A stretch of DNA of 64,000 nucleotides from Sideroxydans lithotrophicus ES-1 (GCF_000025705.1 NC_013959.1:62001-126000), one strand, 5' to 3'; shown: positions 10,350-20,177, counted from the first letter of the stretch. The notes: generated by a model not told the origin, from the sequence alone. Made by a program: numbers and translations.

Positions 10350-10625
10350 ATGCCGGGCGAAATGGAAATAATGTTTTCTTTGGCGGGACGCATGCACGTG
10401 TTGTTGCGGCGAGAGATCAATCGCATCATCGATGTCGAGTGGATGTGCATCGATGCAGGATATGCAAAGGAGGTGATAAAACTGGCACGCAGTGCCGAAG
10501 CCGATGAATTGCACAAACTGGCTGACCGGATCGAGGCGGTGCATCCGCTATTGCCGCGCATCGAGTTTCCCGAGGAGCACGTGCCTGTGATGGTCGAATC
10601 GAAATATCTGAAAACCCTGCGCTAA
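10350..10625 (+). CDS. Hypothetical protein, 91 residues
   Basis: Not recognised. Starts at an ATG with AGGGA 7 bases upstream. The sequence is mostly helical and has no membrane segment or signal peptide. There are two short charged stretches (LLRREINRI, ADELHKLADRIEAVHP) and two closely spaced hydrophobic residues around MCIDAGYAKEVI. Its stop overlaps the convergent end of the GGDEF/EAL gene by 4 bases. It follows the amtB terminator, so it probably has its own promoter. Confidence 0.6.
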   Translation: MPGEMEIMFSLAGRMHVLLRREINRIIDVEWMCIDAGYAKEVIKLARSAEADELHKLADRIEAVHPLLPRIEFPEEHVPVMVESKYLKTLR

Positions 10626-12772
10626 TTCTTCAGACAGGAATCGCTGAGCAGTTTTCCAAAAGTATCCATATGCAGGGGCTTGCTGAAATGGTAGCCCTGC
10701 ATCTCATCGCAGCCGATGCCGAGCAGGAACGCCTTTTGGTAGGCTGTTTCCACTCCTTCGGCGATGACTTTCATGTTCAGGCTATGCCCTAGCGCAACGA
10801 TCGCTTTGAGGATGGCGATATTGCTGGGTTCCGCTTCCAGGTTGCTGACGAACACCTGGTCAATCTTGAGACGATCGACAGGGAAGTCCTTGAGGTAGGC
10901 CATACTGGAATAGCCGGTACCGAAGTCATCGATCGCAAGACCTACTCCCAGGTTCTTCAACTCTTGCAGAGTCTTGATGAAGCTGCCCGTGTCATGCACC
11001 AGGCTGCTTTCGGTGATCTCAAGTTCCAGACAGGCCGGGTTCAGTCCGCTGTTCAGCAAGGCGGAACGGACCATGCTCACCAGATCCGATTGACGGAACT
11101 GGCGCGGCGATACGTTGACTGCGATCGGCAGTTCACGGCCATAAAGACGGTTCAACTTGACGGCCTGGCGGCAGGCTTCGTGCAGCACCCATAGCCCGAT
11201 GTCTTCGATCAGCCCGGTCTCTTCCGCGATCGGGATGAAGCTCGCAGGAGAGATCATGCTTTCCCCCGCAGGTTGCCAGCGGATAAGAGCTTCCGCACCG
11301 CAGATAGCTCCACTGACAAGGGCGAGCTTGGGCTGATAATGCAGCAGGAACTCCTCGTTCTCCAGTGCCAGTCGCAGGCGATATTCCAGGTCCAGTCGTT
11401 CCATCAGGCGCTGATTCAGTTCGTCCGTATAGAACTGGAAATTGTTTCGACCGGATTGTTTCGATTTGTACATGGCTGAATCGGCGTACTTGAGCAGGGT
11501 CGTGGTATCCCGTGCATCGTCGGGATAGATGCTGATGCCGATGCTGCAGGAGACGACGAAATCCCTGTCCTCGATCGTGCATGGACCGGCTACGGACGAG
11601 AGTACCCGCTGCATGGATTCGGAAATATCTTCGATCTTGTGCAAGCCGGTCAGCAACAGCACAAACTCGTCGCCGCCCAGACGCACGACGGTATCGGATT
11701 CGCGTACGCAAGAAGCAAGGCGTGCTGCCATGATCTTCAACAACTCGTCACCGGCGTGGTGTCCCATGCTGTCGTTGATCAGCTTGAATTGATCCAGATC
11801 GACGAAAGCGACTGCCAGCTTGCTGGTGTAACGGTCTGCGATGCCGATGTATTGCTGCAGGCGGTCCGCCAGCAATGTCCGGTTGGGCAATCCGGTCAAG
11901 GCATCATGCGTGGCCTGGTATTCGATCTGCTGCTCGTAGTTCTTGCGCTCGGTGATATCTTCAACCGTGCCTTCGTAAAAAAGCAGTTTGCCATCGCGGT
12001 CTTTGACTTCGTGTGCGTTCTCCGAGATCCAGATGATCTCGCCGCCTTTGCGGTATACCTGAGCCTCGAAATTGCTTACCTGGCCATGCACGTTCATCAG
12101 CGTGATGAACTCCTGCCGCTTGTCCGGGTCGACATACAGCTGCTGCTGTATATCTGAGATGCTACACACCAGGTCAACTGCCGACTCATAGCCGTATATC
12201 CTGGCCAGTGCCGGATTGAAGTTGAGATAGTGTCCGTCCGGGGTAGTCTGGTAAATCCCTTCCAGGGCATTCTCGAATATCGAGCGGTAACGCTCCTCGG
12301 CATCGCGGGCGGCGACTTCGCTCAGCTTGCGCTGGGTGACGTCCTGCATGAAGCCTTCGATCGCCTCGACTTCGCCATTGTCGTCATACAGGGGACAGCC
12401 GCGTTCGGATACCCATCTGGTGCGGCCGTCTGCATGGATGATGCGGTACTCGACTGCAAAACGTTTGCCATTGGAGATCGCATCTCCGATCGCCTTGTTC
12501 ACCGGTTCGCGGTCTTCCGGAATGGTGATCGCCTCCAGGCAGATCTCCGAGGACACGAATGCCTGGGCGTCGTATCCGGTCAATTGTTTGCAACCATCCC
12601 CAACGAACACCATCGTCCAGTCGGCATCGTAGAGACAGCAATACACCATGCCATCCAGATTGTTCAGCAGCGCCTTGAGCATACGCTCGCTGTTTTCGAG
12701 CTTGGCCTGCAGGCTGGGATTGATATACATGCGACTGGCGGCGATCTGCAAAAGCCCAGGTTGCCCGATCAA
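10622..12772 (-). CDS. PAS-PAS-GGDEF-EAL cyclic-di-GMP signalling protein
   Basis: 716 residues, apparently cytosolic. Two PAS domains (about 30-150 and 165-280, the first with a typical PAC tail [10 protein letters not shown]) precede a GGDEF domain with the intact [11 protein letters not shown] motif (about 290-450) and an EAL domain beginning EALIRW (about 460-710) with DDFGTGYSS and KIDQVFV. Both catalytic motifs look intact, so it may make and/or degrade c-di-GMP. The frame opens with TTG at 12772, which overlaps the MCP stop (TTGA). An internal ATG at 12730 (MYINPSLQ) is an alternative start but lacks a ribosome site, so coupling from the MCP gene is favoured. The pair suggests a sensory unit joining chemotaxis to c-di-GMP. 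Confidence 0.9.
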   Translation of the reverse strand: MIGQPGLLQIAASRMYINPSLQAKLENSERMLKALLNNLDGMVYCCLYDADWTMVFVGDGCKQLTGYDAQAFVSSEICLEAITIPEDREPVNKAIGDAISNGKRFAVEYRIIHADGRTRWVSERGCPLYDDNGEVEAIEGFMQDVTQRKLSEVAARDAEERYRSIFENALEGIYQTTPDGHYLNFNPALARIYGYESAVDLVCSISDIQQQLYVDPDKRQEFITLMNVHGQVSNFEAQVYRKGGEIIWISENAHEVKDRDGKLLFYEGTVEDITERKNYEQQIEYQATHDALTGLPNRTLLADRLQQYIGIADRYTSKLAVAFVDLDQFKLINDSMGHHAGDELLKIMAARLASCVRESDTVVRLGGDEFVLLLTGLHKIEDISESMQRVLSSVAGPCTIEDRDFVVSCSIGISIYPDDARDTTTLLKYADSAMYKSKQSGRNNFQFYTDELNQRLMERLDLEYRLRLALENEEFLLHYQPKLALVSGAICGAEALIRWQPAGESMISPASFIPIAEETGLIEDIGLWVLHEACRQAVKLNRLYGRELPIAVNVSPRQFRQSDLVSMVRSALLNSGLNPACLELEITESSLVHDTGSFIKTLQELKNLGVGLAIDDFGTGYSSMAYLKDFPVDRLKIDQVFVSNLEAEPSNIAILKAIVALGHSLNMKVIAEGVETAYQKAFLLGIGCDEMQGYHFSKPLHMDTFGKLLSDSCLKN

Positions 12773-14943
12773 GGTGTGGAACCGCCGGCATATTGGCGTC
12801 CATGCATCTGGGAGACCTGGAACTGACCTGAAAGCTGCTGCAAGCGCAGCGAAGTCTGCCTTGCCCGGGCAACACTGAAATTGAGTTCGTCGAGTGCGCC
12901 ACGCATCGACTCGGTGACTTTGGCTATGCCCTGCACATCCTTGCCATAACGGTGGGCGCTATCGGCGATGCCTTGTATCAGGCTGAACATGCGCTCCAGT
13001 ATCTCCTGCATGCCGGTGTTATCGGATGCGGCGGCTTCGGCCAGACGCAAACCCTCCTCCATTCCGGCAGAACCGCTTTCCATTATCTGCACTGCCTCGC
13101 GCGCCTGATTCTGGACGGTACCGATCATCATTCTGATCTCCTGTGTGGCGGCAGCCGTACGTTCGGCAAGTTTGCGCACCTCGTCGGCAACGACCGAGAA
13201 GCCCCGGCCAGCCTCCCCGGCACGCGCTGCTTCGATCGCGGCATTCAGGGCCAGCAGATTGGTCTGGTCGGCGATGGCAGTGATCACCATGACGATCTTG
13301 CCGATCTCCTCGGTGCTGGCGCTGAGCCGCTTGATGGTTTGCGAGGACTGATCTATCGAACCGCGTATGCCTTGGGTTCGAAGTTGTACCAGCTTGAATT
13401 GCTGCTGCGAATTGTCTACGGCAAGCTGCATGGCAGCGCGTATCTCTGACGTAGTGTGCGTAGCAGTATCTATGTCGGCCATTTGCCGCTGCAGCGACAG
13501 CAGGATCTCCTGTATCGCAGCCAATACCTGGTGGACTGCCACGGTCGCTTCCTGATTGCGATCCATCATGTTTTGATGGTTCTCGTCGATCTCTCCGGTG
13601 GCGTGTATGACGCGGCTTACAGTGCCGTCGAGCGTGTCGATGAAACTGTTCACCCACTGCGACATGATCGCTGGCTCATCCACGGTTGCATGACTGCGTT
13701 CCATGCGTTGGGACAGGTTGCCGCCTCCTTCCGCCAGTACCCGGATCATGCGCGCCATGAGCCGCAGGCGCTCAGTCATCGGCTTGAGGCCGATCCGATA
13801 AAACAGCAGCGCACCCATTCCCGACAGAGCCAGGTTGAGCAATGCAGTCCAGGAAGCATCGAGCCGCAGCAGCTCGCTGGTGCCGAAGGTGATCAGCCAG
13901 GTCATGGACAGCAGCGCAAGGCTGGTGCGCATCATCAGAAAATTGACCGACCTGAAGCGGTTCGCCTCTTCAAGATCCGCTTCGCACATCATGCCCCAGG
14001 TATCGGGGGAGCCTGGCATCTGGAAAGTCACCCCCTTGCCTATGACCGGGATGTGGCGGTAATCGGAGTATCCTGGATAAGTCACGAAGAGGTTCTCGCC
14101 GTGCGCAATGGTCTCGCGCACGCCCGGATGCAGCCGCATCGTTGCGGGATCGTTGAATACCAGCTCGAGTTCGGTATGGCTCCTGATCTTTACGATGCCG
14201 AATTCCGTGTGTATGCCTTGCTTGAGGTTATCCCCGAGGCTGAATGTACTGTCCTCGAAGCGCGACCGGGAAAGTGCCGTTCCGGGCTGAATACCAGGGT
14301 CTGCAACCGATTTCACCATGAACAGGTAATTGTCCCCGGAGTCCACGAATATGTGGCCAGCCTCGCGCTGGATCAGATCGCCCAGCACATCGTTCGGCAC
14401 GCGGCCGCACAGATAGCCGGCGACCTTGCCATCCAGATCGAGCGGCAGATAGAACATCACCGTCACGGCATCGTGGAATTTGGAACAGGAGGGCCCGACC
14501 GCCTGCGTCACCGGATCGATATAGGGGCCATATAGGAAGCGCTTATTTGGCGCGGTCTGCAATGCGGGCGGAATCTTGCCAGATGCACCCGAACGCGAGA
14601 CAAGGCTGGAGGAGATCACTCGGCCATCTGTGCCCGCGATGAATATCTCCGAAAAGTCCGGCGCCCTCTCCAGCAGGCTTTGCATCAGGGCCGCGGTAGG
14701 GGCGGGCAATTCGCGACGCACTTCATCCGCCATTCCTTCAAGCAACGCCCATTGGTGATTCGCCCAGTTGATCAGGGTCTGGACGCGAGTGCTCGCGATG
14801 CTTTCAAAGGTCTGCTCCAGGATCGGGTAGCGGCGACGGTTGATGAAAGTCGCCCAGCGCATCGCAAATTTTCCCGTGGGCCCAAACCAGGGCAGCCAAC
14901 GCTTCTCTTGCGGAGACAGATTCATCAATTCACTTTTCAACAT
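12769..14943 (-). CDS. Methyl-accepting chemotaxis protein
   Basis: 724 residues from the ATG at 14943 ([10 protein letters not shown]), preceded by AGGA. The N-terminal part (about 1-325) has no typical leading membrane helix but contains a Cache-like sensing region ([19 protein letters not shown]). Two adjacent hydrophobic segments follow ([18 protein letters not shown] and [19 protein letters not shown]), then a HAMP-like stretch and the MCP signalling domain. The hairpin tip is very conserved: [20 protein letters not shown] followed by [18 protein letters not shown]. It controls CheA through CheW. The ligand is unknown. A longer frame to 14997 adds 18 residues without support. The stop overlaps the start of the GGDEF/EAL gene. 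Confidence 0.9.
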   Translation of the reverse strand: MLKSELMNLSPQEKRWLPWFGPTGKFAMRWATFINRRRYPILEQTFESIASTRVQTLINWANHQWALLEGMADEVRRELPAPTAALMQSLLERAPDFSEIFIAGTDGRVISSSLVSRSGASGKIPPALQTAPNKRFLYGPYIDPVTQAVGPSCSKFHDAVTVMFYLPLDLDGKVAGYLCGRVPNDVLGDLIQREAGHIFVDSGDNYLFMVKSVADPGIQPGTALSRSRFEDSTFSLGDNLKQGIHTEFGIVKIRSHTELELVFNDPATMRLHPGVRETIAHGENLFVTYPGYSDYRHIPVIGKGVTFQMPGSPDTWGMMCEADLEEANRFRSVNFLMMRTSLALLSMTWLITFGTSELLRLDASWTALLNLALSGMGALLFYRIGLKPMTERLRLMARMIRVLAEGGGNLSQRMERSHATVDEPAIMSQWVNSFIDTLDGTVSRVIHATGEIDENHQNMMDRNQEATVAVHQVLAAIQEILLSLQRQMADIDTATHTTSEIRAAMQLAVDNSQQQFKLVQLRTQGIRGSIDQSSQTIKRLSASTEEIGKIVMVITAIADQTNLLALNAAIEAARAGEAGRGFSVVADEVRKLAERTAAATQEIRMMIGTVQNQAREAVQIMESGSAGMEEGLRLAEAAASDNTGMQEILERMFSLIQGIADSAHRYGKDVQGIAKVTESMRGALDELNFSVARARQTSLRLQQLSGQFQVSQMHGRQYAGGSTP

Positions 14944-15195
14944 GGGGTCAATTCCTGAATGGGGGACACGAATACAGGAGCAAGCTTTGGGCCACATCGG
15001 CTATCGCGGCGCACTGCGCATTGACAGGAGGGCGCAGTGATTTCTGCCCAAGAAGTGTGCACATCATCGCAATGGCGCACCAAAAACCATGCATATACTT
15101 CATCGCGCCGGGAGCGCGCGGTGTGAACAAGGTCGCACGGAACGATCGATGTGTCGAGGACATGGGAGGCGCGGCAAATGCCGGCCGGAAAAGAA

Positions 15196-15217
15196 CAGGG
15201 CATCCGAAGATGCCCTG
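15196..15217 (-). terminator. Terminator of the PEBP-family gene
   Basis: On the minus strand a 9-bp stem CAGGGCATC / GATGCCCTG closes a TTCG loop and is followed by TTCTTTTCC. The 18-base core is the same as in the amtB terminator. The remainder of the 296-base gap 14944-15239 shows nothing else that I can support. Confidence 0.75.
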
Positions 15218-15239
15218 GTGTCAAATCAGAAAAACGCGA

Positions 15240-15782
15240 TCAGCGGGAATAGGTCGTCGTCATCTTGGCCAGACCGATCCTGTTGCCCAGGATGTTGTAC
15301 CCGATCAGTGCAGCACTGGCGTCTTCAGGCACGTTGATCTTTTCCACCTTCAGCGCATAGACGGTGAAGATGTAATGATGCGGTCTGTCGCCTGCCGGAG
15401 GACAGGCACCGCCGAAATTGCGCTCGCCGTAATCGTTGCGCCCCTGCTTTGCGCCGGCAGGCAATGAGGACTGGCTCATGATTCCGCCGGGCAAGCTGGT
15501 CGTGGTTGCAGGAATGTTGTACACGATCCAGTGCCACCAGCCGCTTCCGGTGGGTGCATTCGGATCGTAGACCGTGATGGCGAAACTGCGCGTGCCGGCC
15601 GGGGCGTCCTTCCATTCCAGCGCCGGTGAAAGATTGTCACCGGCGCAGCCGAATCCTTTGTATTCCTGCGCCTTGGTCATCGGATGGCCATTCTTCACGT
15701 CCGGATCAGGGCTGGTCAATTCGAACGCCGTTGCGTTGCCCGCAAGCAATGCGGCAACTGCAAACCACAGTACTCTTTTCAT
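15240..15782 (-). CDS. YbhB/YbcL-family PEBP-like protein, secreted
   Basis: 180 residues. A Sec signal peptide (MKRVLWFAVAALLAGNATA) is followed by a phosphatidylethanolamine-binding-protein fold as in YbhB/YbcL: SPALEWKDAPAGTRSFAITVYDPNAP, GWWHWIVYNIP, then GACPPAGDRPHHYIFTVYAL. The family's small ligand pocket (D-P, H, PP-GDxPH) is visible. The role in bacteria is unclear. It is probably periplasmic. It lies between the MCP and purU genes without an obvious functional link and ends in its own terminator. Confidence 0.9.
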   Translation of the reverse strand: MKRVLWFAVAALLAGNATAFELTSPDPDVKNGHPMTKAQEYKGFGCAGDNLSPALEWKDAPAGTRSFAITVYDPNAPTGSGWWHWIVYNIPATTTSLPGGIMSQSSLPAGAKQGRNDYGERNFGGACPPAGDRPHHYIFTVYALKVEKINVPEDASAALIGYNILGNRIGLAKMTTTYSR

Positions 15783-15823
15783 GTATCTCCTCCTTCTGTA
15801 TGACGGTTAAAAATCCGGTTGAA

Positions 15824-16678
15824 TCAGCGGAACACGATGGTCTTGTTGCCGCACACCAGCACGCGGTCTTCCACATGGTAGCGCAAGCCGCGTGACAATA
15901 CGGTCTTCTCGATGTCGCGGCCGTAGCGCACCAGATCGTCCACCGTGTCGCCGTGGTCGATGCGCACCGTATCCTGTTCGATGATCGGCCCGGCATCCAG
16001 CTCTTCGGTTACATAGTGGCAGGTGGCACCGATGAGTTTGACGCCACGCAGATAGGCCTGGTGATACGGCTTGGCGCCGACGAAGGAAGGCAGGAAACTG
16101 TGATGGATGTTGATCACCCGTCCCGGGAAACGCCGACAAAGCGCAGGCGGCAGGATCTGCATGAAGCGGGCGAGCACCATGCAATCACCGCGATATTGCT
16201 CAAACCGGGCGGCGATCAGTTCGAAGGCGGCCGCCTTGTCCTGCATGTCGATATGGACAAACGGAATGCCGTGCCATTCGACGAAACTGCGCAGATCCTC
16301 GTGATTGGAGATCACACAGGGAATGTCCACTTGCAATTCCCCGCTGCGCCAGCGGTGCAGCAGGTCGTTCAGGCAATGATCCTGTTTGCTCACCAGTATG
16401 ACCAGACGCTTCTTCTGTGCAGAATCGGCTAATTGCCAATCCATGCCGAACTCCTGCGCCAGCGGGGCAAAGCGATGGCGAAACTCGTTCGCATCGAACG
16501 GCAAGGAATCGGCCCGTATCTCCTGACGCATGAAGAAGCGGCTTGCTTCCTGCTCGGTGTGATAACTCGCCTCGACTATGAATCCGCCATGTTGTGCGAT
16601 GAAGCCGCTCACTGCCGCGATGATGCCTGCGCGGTCGGGGCAGGAAATGGTCAGGGTGTAGCGATGAGTGCTGCTCAT
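15824..16678 (-). CDS. purU: Formyltetrahydrofolate deformylase PurU
   Basis: 284 residues from the ATG at 16678 (MSSTHRYTLT), with GAGG 9 bases upstream; the TTG at 16693 is less likely. The N-terminal ACT domain (about 5-85, CPDRAGIIAAVSGFI) is followed by the formyltransferase-like catalytic domain with HHSFLPSF and the GATCHYVTEELDAGPIIEQD signature (Asp-Gly/Glu-Asp active-site region). It hydrolyses 10-formyl-THF to formate and THF, balancing one-carbon and purine pools. The start and length match the family. Confidence 0.95.
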   Translation of the reverse strand: MSSTHRYTLTISCPDRAGIIAAVSGFIAQHGGFIVEASYHTEQEASRFFMRQEIRADSLPFDANEFRHRFAPLAQEFGMDWQLADSAQKKRLVILVSKQDHCLNDLLHRWRSGELQVDIPCVISNHEDLRSFVEWHGIPFVHIDMQDKAAAFELIAARFEQYRGDCMVLARFMQILPPALCRRFPGRVINIHHSFLPSFVGAKPYHQAYLRGVKLIGATCHYVTEELDAGPIIEQDTVRIDHGDTVDDLVRYGRDIEKTVLSRGLRYHVEDRVLVCGNKTIVFR

Positions 16679-16877
16679 GCGGATGATCCTCAAATACAGT
16701 CAGCAGATTCTAACGGATAATGTCGCAAGACTTGTGACATGTGTTCTGCACCTGGGGAATTATTGTTGGACTGGGCAGTCGATAACATTCGGTAACCGGC
16801 TCATGCCACTGTCCGATCGTCCCGGCATGCCGATGACCATGAGATCCGCAAGACACCAACCAAAGGAAGAGGCCAAT

Positions 16878-17150
16878 ATGTTTACGCTCCCCACCATGTG
16901 GAACCTGATTATCTCCACAGCAGTATTTTTCATCGCCGCCTGGTATATCCATCGTTATCTGGATGAGAATGGGGTTCCCAAGGGTATGACCAGAGGCATA
17001 CTGGTATTCACCCTTGCCTCGCTGGTGTCATGGGCCGCAGGAGAGGCGGTGGACTGGACTCAGGAAAAGATCGAAGGTCCGCAACAGACGGCCAAGACTA
17101 CGGACGATCTGCAGCAGCTGATGAAAACCATCGGTCAGGTACAACAATGA
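16878..17150 (+). CDS. Small inner-membrane protein, 90 residues
   Basis: Not recognised. From the ATG at 16878 (AAGGAAGAGG upstream) it encodes two likely membrane segments, IISTAVFFIAAWYIHRYL and GILVFTLASLVSWAAGEAV, joined by a short loop, and a polar Gln-rich C-terminal helix (QQTAKTTDDLQQLMKTIGQVQQ region). The longer frame from 16668 overlaps purU antisense and has no ribosome site near its start. It is probably a stand-alone gene, divergent from purU. Confidence 0.7.
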   Translation: MFTLPTMWNLIISTAVFFIAAWYIHRYLDENGVPKGMTRGILVFTLASLVSWAAGEAVDWTQEKIEGPQQTAKTTDDLQQLMKTIGQVQQ

Positions 17151-17335
17151 AATGTTGTTGCAGGCATCGTTATAGACAGGATGTTTGAATGGTTGACGAT
17201 GTGCCTGGCAAGCTGCAACCGTCATCATGTGGAGCCAAGCGTTGGTCGAAACCAGTCCTGATCGAAAACCTCACCACAGCCCTTCGGGCAGATGACGCAG
17301 GGCTCTTGCAGGACTGGCAGTTAGAGCAGGATGGT

Positions 17336-17419
17336 TTAATTCTTGCCAGTCAGCAGCACTGTCAATGCCAGAATAAAGAATGGCGAAAATACAAACATGA
17401 GTACCAATCCACTTTCCAT
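17336..17419 (-). CDS. Candidate 27-residue membrane peptide
   Basis: A short frame from the ATG at 17419 to the TAA at 17336 encodes a peptide with one strongly hydrophobic helix (MFVFSPFFILALTVLLTG) and a Lys-Asn end. AAAGGGGAG lies 7 bases upstream, a strong ribosome site in an otherwise empty 555-base gap. An 8-bp dyad (17456-17480) sits just upstream. Similar single-helix microproteins are often accessory subunits of membrane complexes, but no partner is visible here. Support comes only from the start signal and hydrophobicity. Confidence 0.45.
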   Translation of the reverse strand: MESGLVLMFVFSPFFILALTVLLTGKN

Positions 17420-17455
17420 AGTTCGACTCCCCTTTGGTTGTTGATGTTTTACTTG

Positions 17456-17480
17456 CGATGAAAGTAAAGTAATTTCATCG
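17456..17480. promoter_or_regulatory. Inverted repeat upstream of the 27-residue ORF
   Basis: CGATGAAA and TTTCATCG are perfect 8-bp arms with a 9-base AT-rich spacer, 37 bases upstream of the microprotein ATG on the minus strand. It could be an operator. No T-run makes it an obvious terminator. Confidence 0.35.
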
Positions 17481-17705
17481 GGAATTATCTTACCTTGCGC
17501 AAAATTTTTTTGGAACCCAAAAAAGCTCTCAATCCCCAGTATCTGTAAGGTTTATGAGGGATTTTGCATCACGGATTTTTGACAATCGGAGATCCGATCC
17601 ATGCAAGATAGGGTTGTGGATTTGACCCGGTGGAGTCGGAATGAGTGGATGGGCGATATTCAATCCAGGTGCGAACCACAGAATCGACCGATTCAGGCGC
17701 GCCTG

Positions 17706-18467
17706 TCAGCTTTTGCGATGGAGATTCCTGCCGGCCTTTGCAGGCGACTCTTGCAACTTGACTTGATCAAGGCGAACGAAAGTGAAACCCGCTTTGAGCA
17801 AATAGGCCAGTCCGACAGAAAGCCCTTTGGCCGAGTCGGATGCCGGTTTGTTCATGTGGGCGATGATGACGTCGCCAGCTTTTACCCGCGCAAGACGTTT
17901 TTCTATGGTGCGTTGTTTCGAAGTCGCACCATCATCGGCATTCACGGAAAAGCCGGCGATCTTGTAACCCAGCTTGTCTATCTCCGAAATTGCCTGGGCA
18001 TCGTACTCGGCAGTGGCGCTCCTGTACCAATGCGGCGCGATCCCGGTTGCCTTTTCAACAGCCTTCCCGCCTTCGATGACTTCGCGTCGGAGATGGACGA
18101 CATCGGGTTCGCCGGGAATTCCGTAGACGCTCTTGCCGGCACCGATAACCGCCGGGATATGTTTTTCTCCATGATTTTCGACGTCGAACAGATCCAGATG
18201 TGCCTTGATCACGGAAAGGCCGAGCGGATTCCTGTTCAGCCATTTTTTGGTGGCGAAGATCGTTGCCGGGATGCGGTTCTTGATCAGGAAATCGATCATG
18301 TTGCTGTCGAACTTGCCGGAACATGCGTCCAGAGTCAGGGCGATCTTTTTGCCGGGCTCCGCCTGCAGTGCCAGCTGATCATGGATCTCTACGGGGCGCA
18401 GCTCAACCCCTCCCGAATGAGGTGCAAAAGCGAGCGCCAAAATGGCTATGGGCAACAGTTTCATCAT
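17706..18467 (-). CDS. Polysaccharide deacetylase-like protein, secreted
   Basis: 253 residues from the ATG at 18467. A signal peptide (MMKLLPIAILALAFAPHSGG) precedes a NodB-type fold. The usual TFDDG motif appears as LTLDACSGKFD, keeping the first Asp, and the zinc-binding HxxxH is present as ENHGEKHIPA. The PHWYRSATAEYD and DVIIAHMNKP segments match later NodB motifs. This 'LTLDAC' variant is seen in a subgroup of the family, but its substrate is not known to me. A frame extending to 18623 has no signal peptide at its start and is rejected. Divergent from mipA. Confidence 0.82.
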   Translation of the reverse strand: MMKLLPIAILALAFAPHSGGVELRPVEIHDQLALQAEPGKKIALTLDACSGKFDSNMIDFLIKNRIPATIFATKKWLNRNPLGLSVIKAHLDLFDVENHGEKHIPAVIGAGKSVYGIPGEPDVVHLRREVIEGGKAVEKATGIAPHWYRSATAEYDAQAISEIDKLGYKIAGFSVNADDGATSKQRTIEKRLARVKAGDVIIAHMNKPASDSAKGLSVGLAYLLKAGFTFVRLDQVKLQESPAKAGRNLHRKS

Positions 18468-18560
18468 GAGTTGTGTATCCGCAGAAATCGTTCCTGAACC
18501 GATGCCTTGTTGAAGACAGACGACCTGAAGTGGCCGGCTTATTTCTTGCATCATCGGCGG

Positions 18561-18624
18561 GTTGGTCTCTGACCAGTATTTAGATAGTATGCCGGTTCGT
18601 TCGGATTCCGACCAGTAGACCAAC
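18561..18624. promoter_or_regulatory. Candidate operator region between deacetylase and MipA genes
   Basis: GTTGGTCT (18561-18568) and AGACCAAC (18617-18624) are inverted. GACCAGTA occurs as a direct repeat at 18571 and 18610. The cluster ends 19 bases before the mipA ATG, a position suited to a regulator binding the divergent promoters. The regulator is unknown. Confidence 0.35.
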
Positions 18625-18643
18625 TACATGACAGAAAGTTTGC

Positions 18644-19465
18644 ATGAGAATAGCTATCCTGATTCTGGCCGCACTGGCTTCCCGCTATGCATTTGGCGCA
18701 GACATCGACACTCAGCCCATACCCGATCTGCCACTCAGCAATTCCCCATCGGGTCCTGCGATCGCCAAGGCCGAACCAGCTGGCAAGTGGCGTTTTTCCC
18801 TGGGCGGTGGGGCAAGCTATGCCCCAAGCTATGAAGGTGCAGCGAAAGACCGTCTGCGCTTCGTGCCGCTTCTGGAGGCCAGCTATAACGACGGTCATTT
18901 CTTTATCAGCGCGTTGCGGGGCGTCGGCTACAATTTTTCCGAAGAGAAAGACATGCAATACGGTGTGCGCCTGGCATTGAGCCATCGTCGCAAACAAAGC
19001 GCAGATCCGCACCTGAATGGCATGGGCGATATTGGATTTACGCCCGAAGCCGGTCTGTTCCTGAACCGGCGTTTCGCTCCCTGGTACGTTTCCAGCGGCA
19101 TAACGACAGGCAATCATGGCTCCCATGCCGAACTGGGAGGTGGCATCGCCTTCCCATTGTCTGCCTCCGACCGGGTTCGTTTCGGCATCAACCTCAACTG
19201 GGGCGATGCCAGGTATAGCCAGACCTACTTCGGCGTGACCGCGGCCCAGGCAGCGGCTTCCAACAATGTGCTCACTGCCTACAACGCCAGTTCTGGCATC
19301 AAGGATTACGCCCTGACAGCCAACTGGCTGCATAACTACGACAAGGCATGGTTCAGCAATGCCGGCCTGTCATACAAATGGCTGTCCGGTTCAGCGCGAC
19401 TGAGTCCGCTGACACAGCGCAGCGCTGCAGGCAGCATGAATTTCCTGGTGGGATACCGTTTTTGA
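18644..19465 (+). CDS. MipA/OmpV family outer membrane protein
   Basis: 273 residues. A signal peptide (MRIAILILAALASRYAFG) is followed by a short Pro-rich linker and a beta-barrel with family features: GGGASYAPSYEGAAKDRLRFVPLLEASY, the LNWGDARYSQTYFGVT strand, and the terminal VGYRF aromatic signature. MipA in E. coli interacts with murein synthases and hydrolases; OmpV-type proteins also affect antibiotic uptake. A hairpin (TGTTCCA/TGGAACA) at 19487-19504 could end the transcript but has no T-run. The following 170 bases show nothing supportable. Confidence 0.92.
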   Translation: MRIAILILAALASRYAFGADIDTQPIPDLPLSNSPSGPAIAKAEPAGKWRFSLGGGASYAPSYEGAAKDRLRFVPLLEASYNDGHFFISALRGVGYNFSEEKDMQYGVRLALSHRRKQSADPHLNGMGDIGFTPEAGLFLNRRFAPWYVSSGITTGNHGSHAELGGGIAFPLSASDRVRFGINLNWGDARYSQTYFGVTAAQAAASNNVLTAYNASSGIKDYALTANWLHNYDKAWFSNAGLSYKWLSGSARLSPLTQRSAAGSMNFLVGYRF

Positions 19466-19679
19466 GTGGGTCAAACATAGTGCTTTTGTTCCATTTGTGG
19501 AACAGCCTATCCCGGATTGCCACCTTTATCTTTTCAGGTGAGCTGCCTAACATGCAGACACTTTCTTTTCACCGAGTCACGAATTGAAAATTGGGGCAGC
19601 GCCACTCCGCTGCACACGAAGACAGTGCTCTGACGCCTGGAAGTAGCGTTGGAGACTGTGCCGCAACAGAGGAATAACC

Positions 19680-19925
19680 ATGACTGAAAACAAAGCCCGC
19701 ATTGCCCAGAAATCACCGTACGCCGTCGACGTCGAGGCCGGCAAGAGCTATTGGTATTGCACCTGCGGCAAGAGCGCCGGACAACCATTCTGCGATGGCA
19801 GCCACAAGGGGTCCGAGTTTGCGCCCAGGGAGTTCAAGGCAGAGAAATCTGAAACTGTCTATTTCTGCGGCTGCAAACACAGCGGCAACGGAATGACCTG
19901 CGACGGTAGCCACCAGAAGCTGTAA
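19680..19925 (+). CDS. CDGSH-type iron-sulfur protein
   Basis: 81 residues with two CDGSH motifs in tandem: CTCGKSAGQPFCDGSH and CGCKHSGNGMTCDGSH, each providing three Cys and one His for a [2Fe-2S] cluster. Such two-motif proteins are found in bacteria as small soluble redox or cluster-transfer proteins; the partner is unknown. GAGGA precedes the ATG. A GC-rich hairpin follows the stop at once. Confidence 0.93.
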   Translation: MTENKARIAQKSPYAVDVEAGKSYWYCTCGKSAGQPFCDGSHKGSEFAPREFKAEKSETVYFCGCKHSGNGMTCDGSHQKL

Positions 19926-19934
19926 TCGCAAATG

Positions 19935-19957
19935 GGGGCAGCGACTATCGCTGCCCC
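19935..19957 (+). terminator. GC-rich hairpin after the CDGSH gene
   Basis: GGGGCAGCGA / TCGCTGCCCC form a perfect 10-bp stem with a CTA loop, 10 bases after the stop. No T-run follows, so termination may be Rho-assisted. Confidence 0.6.
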
Positions 19958-20035
19958 AGCAGCAGCAAGAAGATTCCTCAAGCACAGTAACCCGGGTGAA
20001 ACGCGAATAGTATTCGCCCAGCTTTAGTGCATTCA

Positions 20036-20052
20036 CGCACGAAACGGGTGCA
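20036..20052 (+). promoter_or_regulatory. NtrC-like site of the guanidine operon
   Basis: GCAC (20037-20040), 7-base spacer, GTGC (20048-20051), then A: the same dyad geometry as the sites before glnK. It lies about 75 bases upstream of the sigma54 promoter, roughly 100 bases before the expected start of transcription. Confidence 0.65.
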
Positions 20053-20116
20053 CCACAACACTGATGTCCTGTGCAAGCAAACCCCGCATCCAGCACACAA
20101 CACTGATTCAATACAT

Positions 20117-20132
20117 TGGCACGATTGCTGCT
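20117..20132 (+). promoter_or_regulatory. Sigma54 promoter of the guanidine operon
   Basis: TGGCACGATTGCTGCT matches the -24/-12 consensus with GG at 20118-20119 and GC at 20130-20131, ten bases apart. Transcription would begin near 20142, about 35 bases before the riboswitch. Confidence 0.82.
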
Positions 20133-20177
20133 AAAATCTGACCGAGGGTGCCGGTCTGACAGATCGGCCACTTACAG

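Noticed and set aside
17189-17461. 90-residue plus-strand ORF
   Set aside because: No ribosome site or domain; it overlaps the better-supported 27-residue ORF on the other strand.
17601-18497. 298-residue plus-strand ORF
   Set aside because: Antisense to the deacetylase-like gene, which has a signal peptide and clear motifs.
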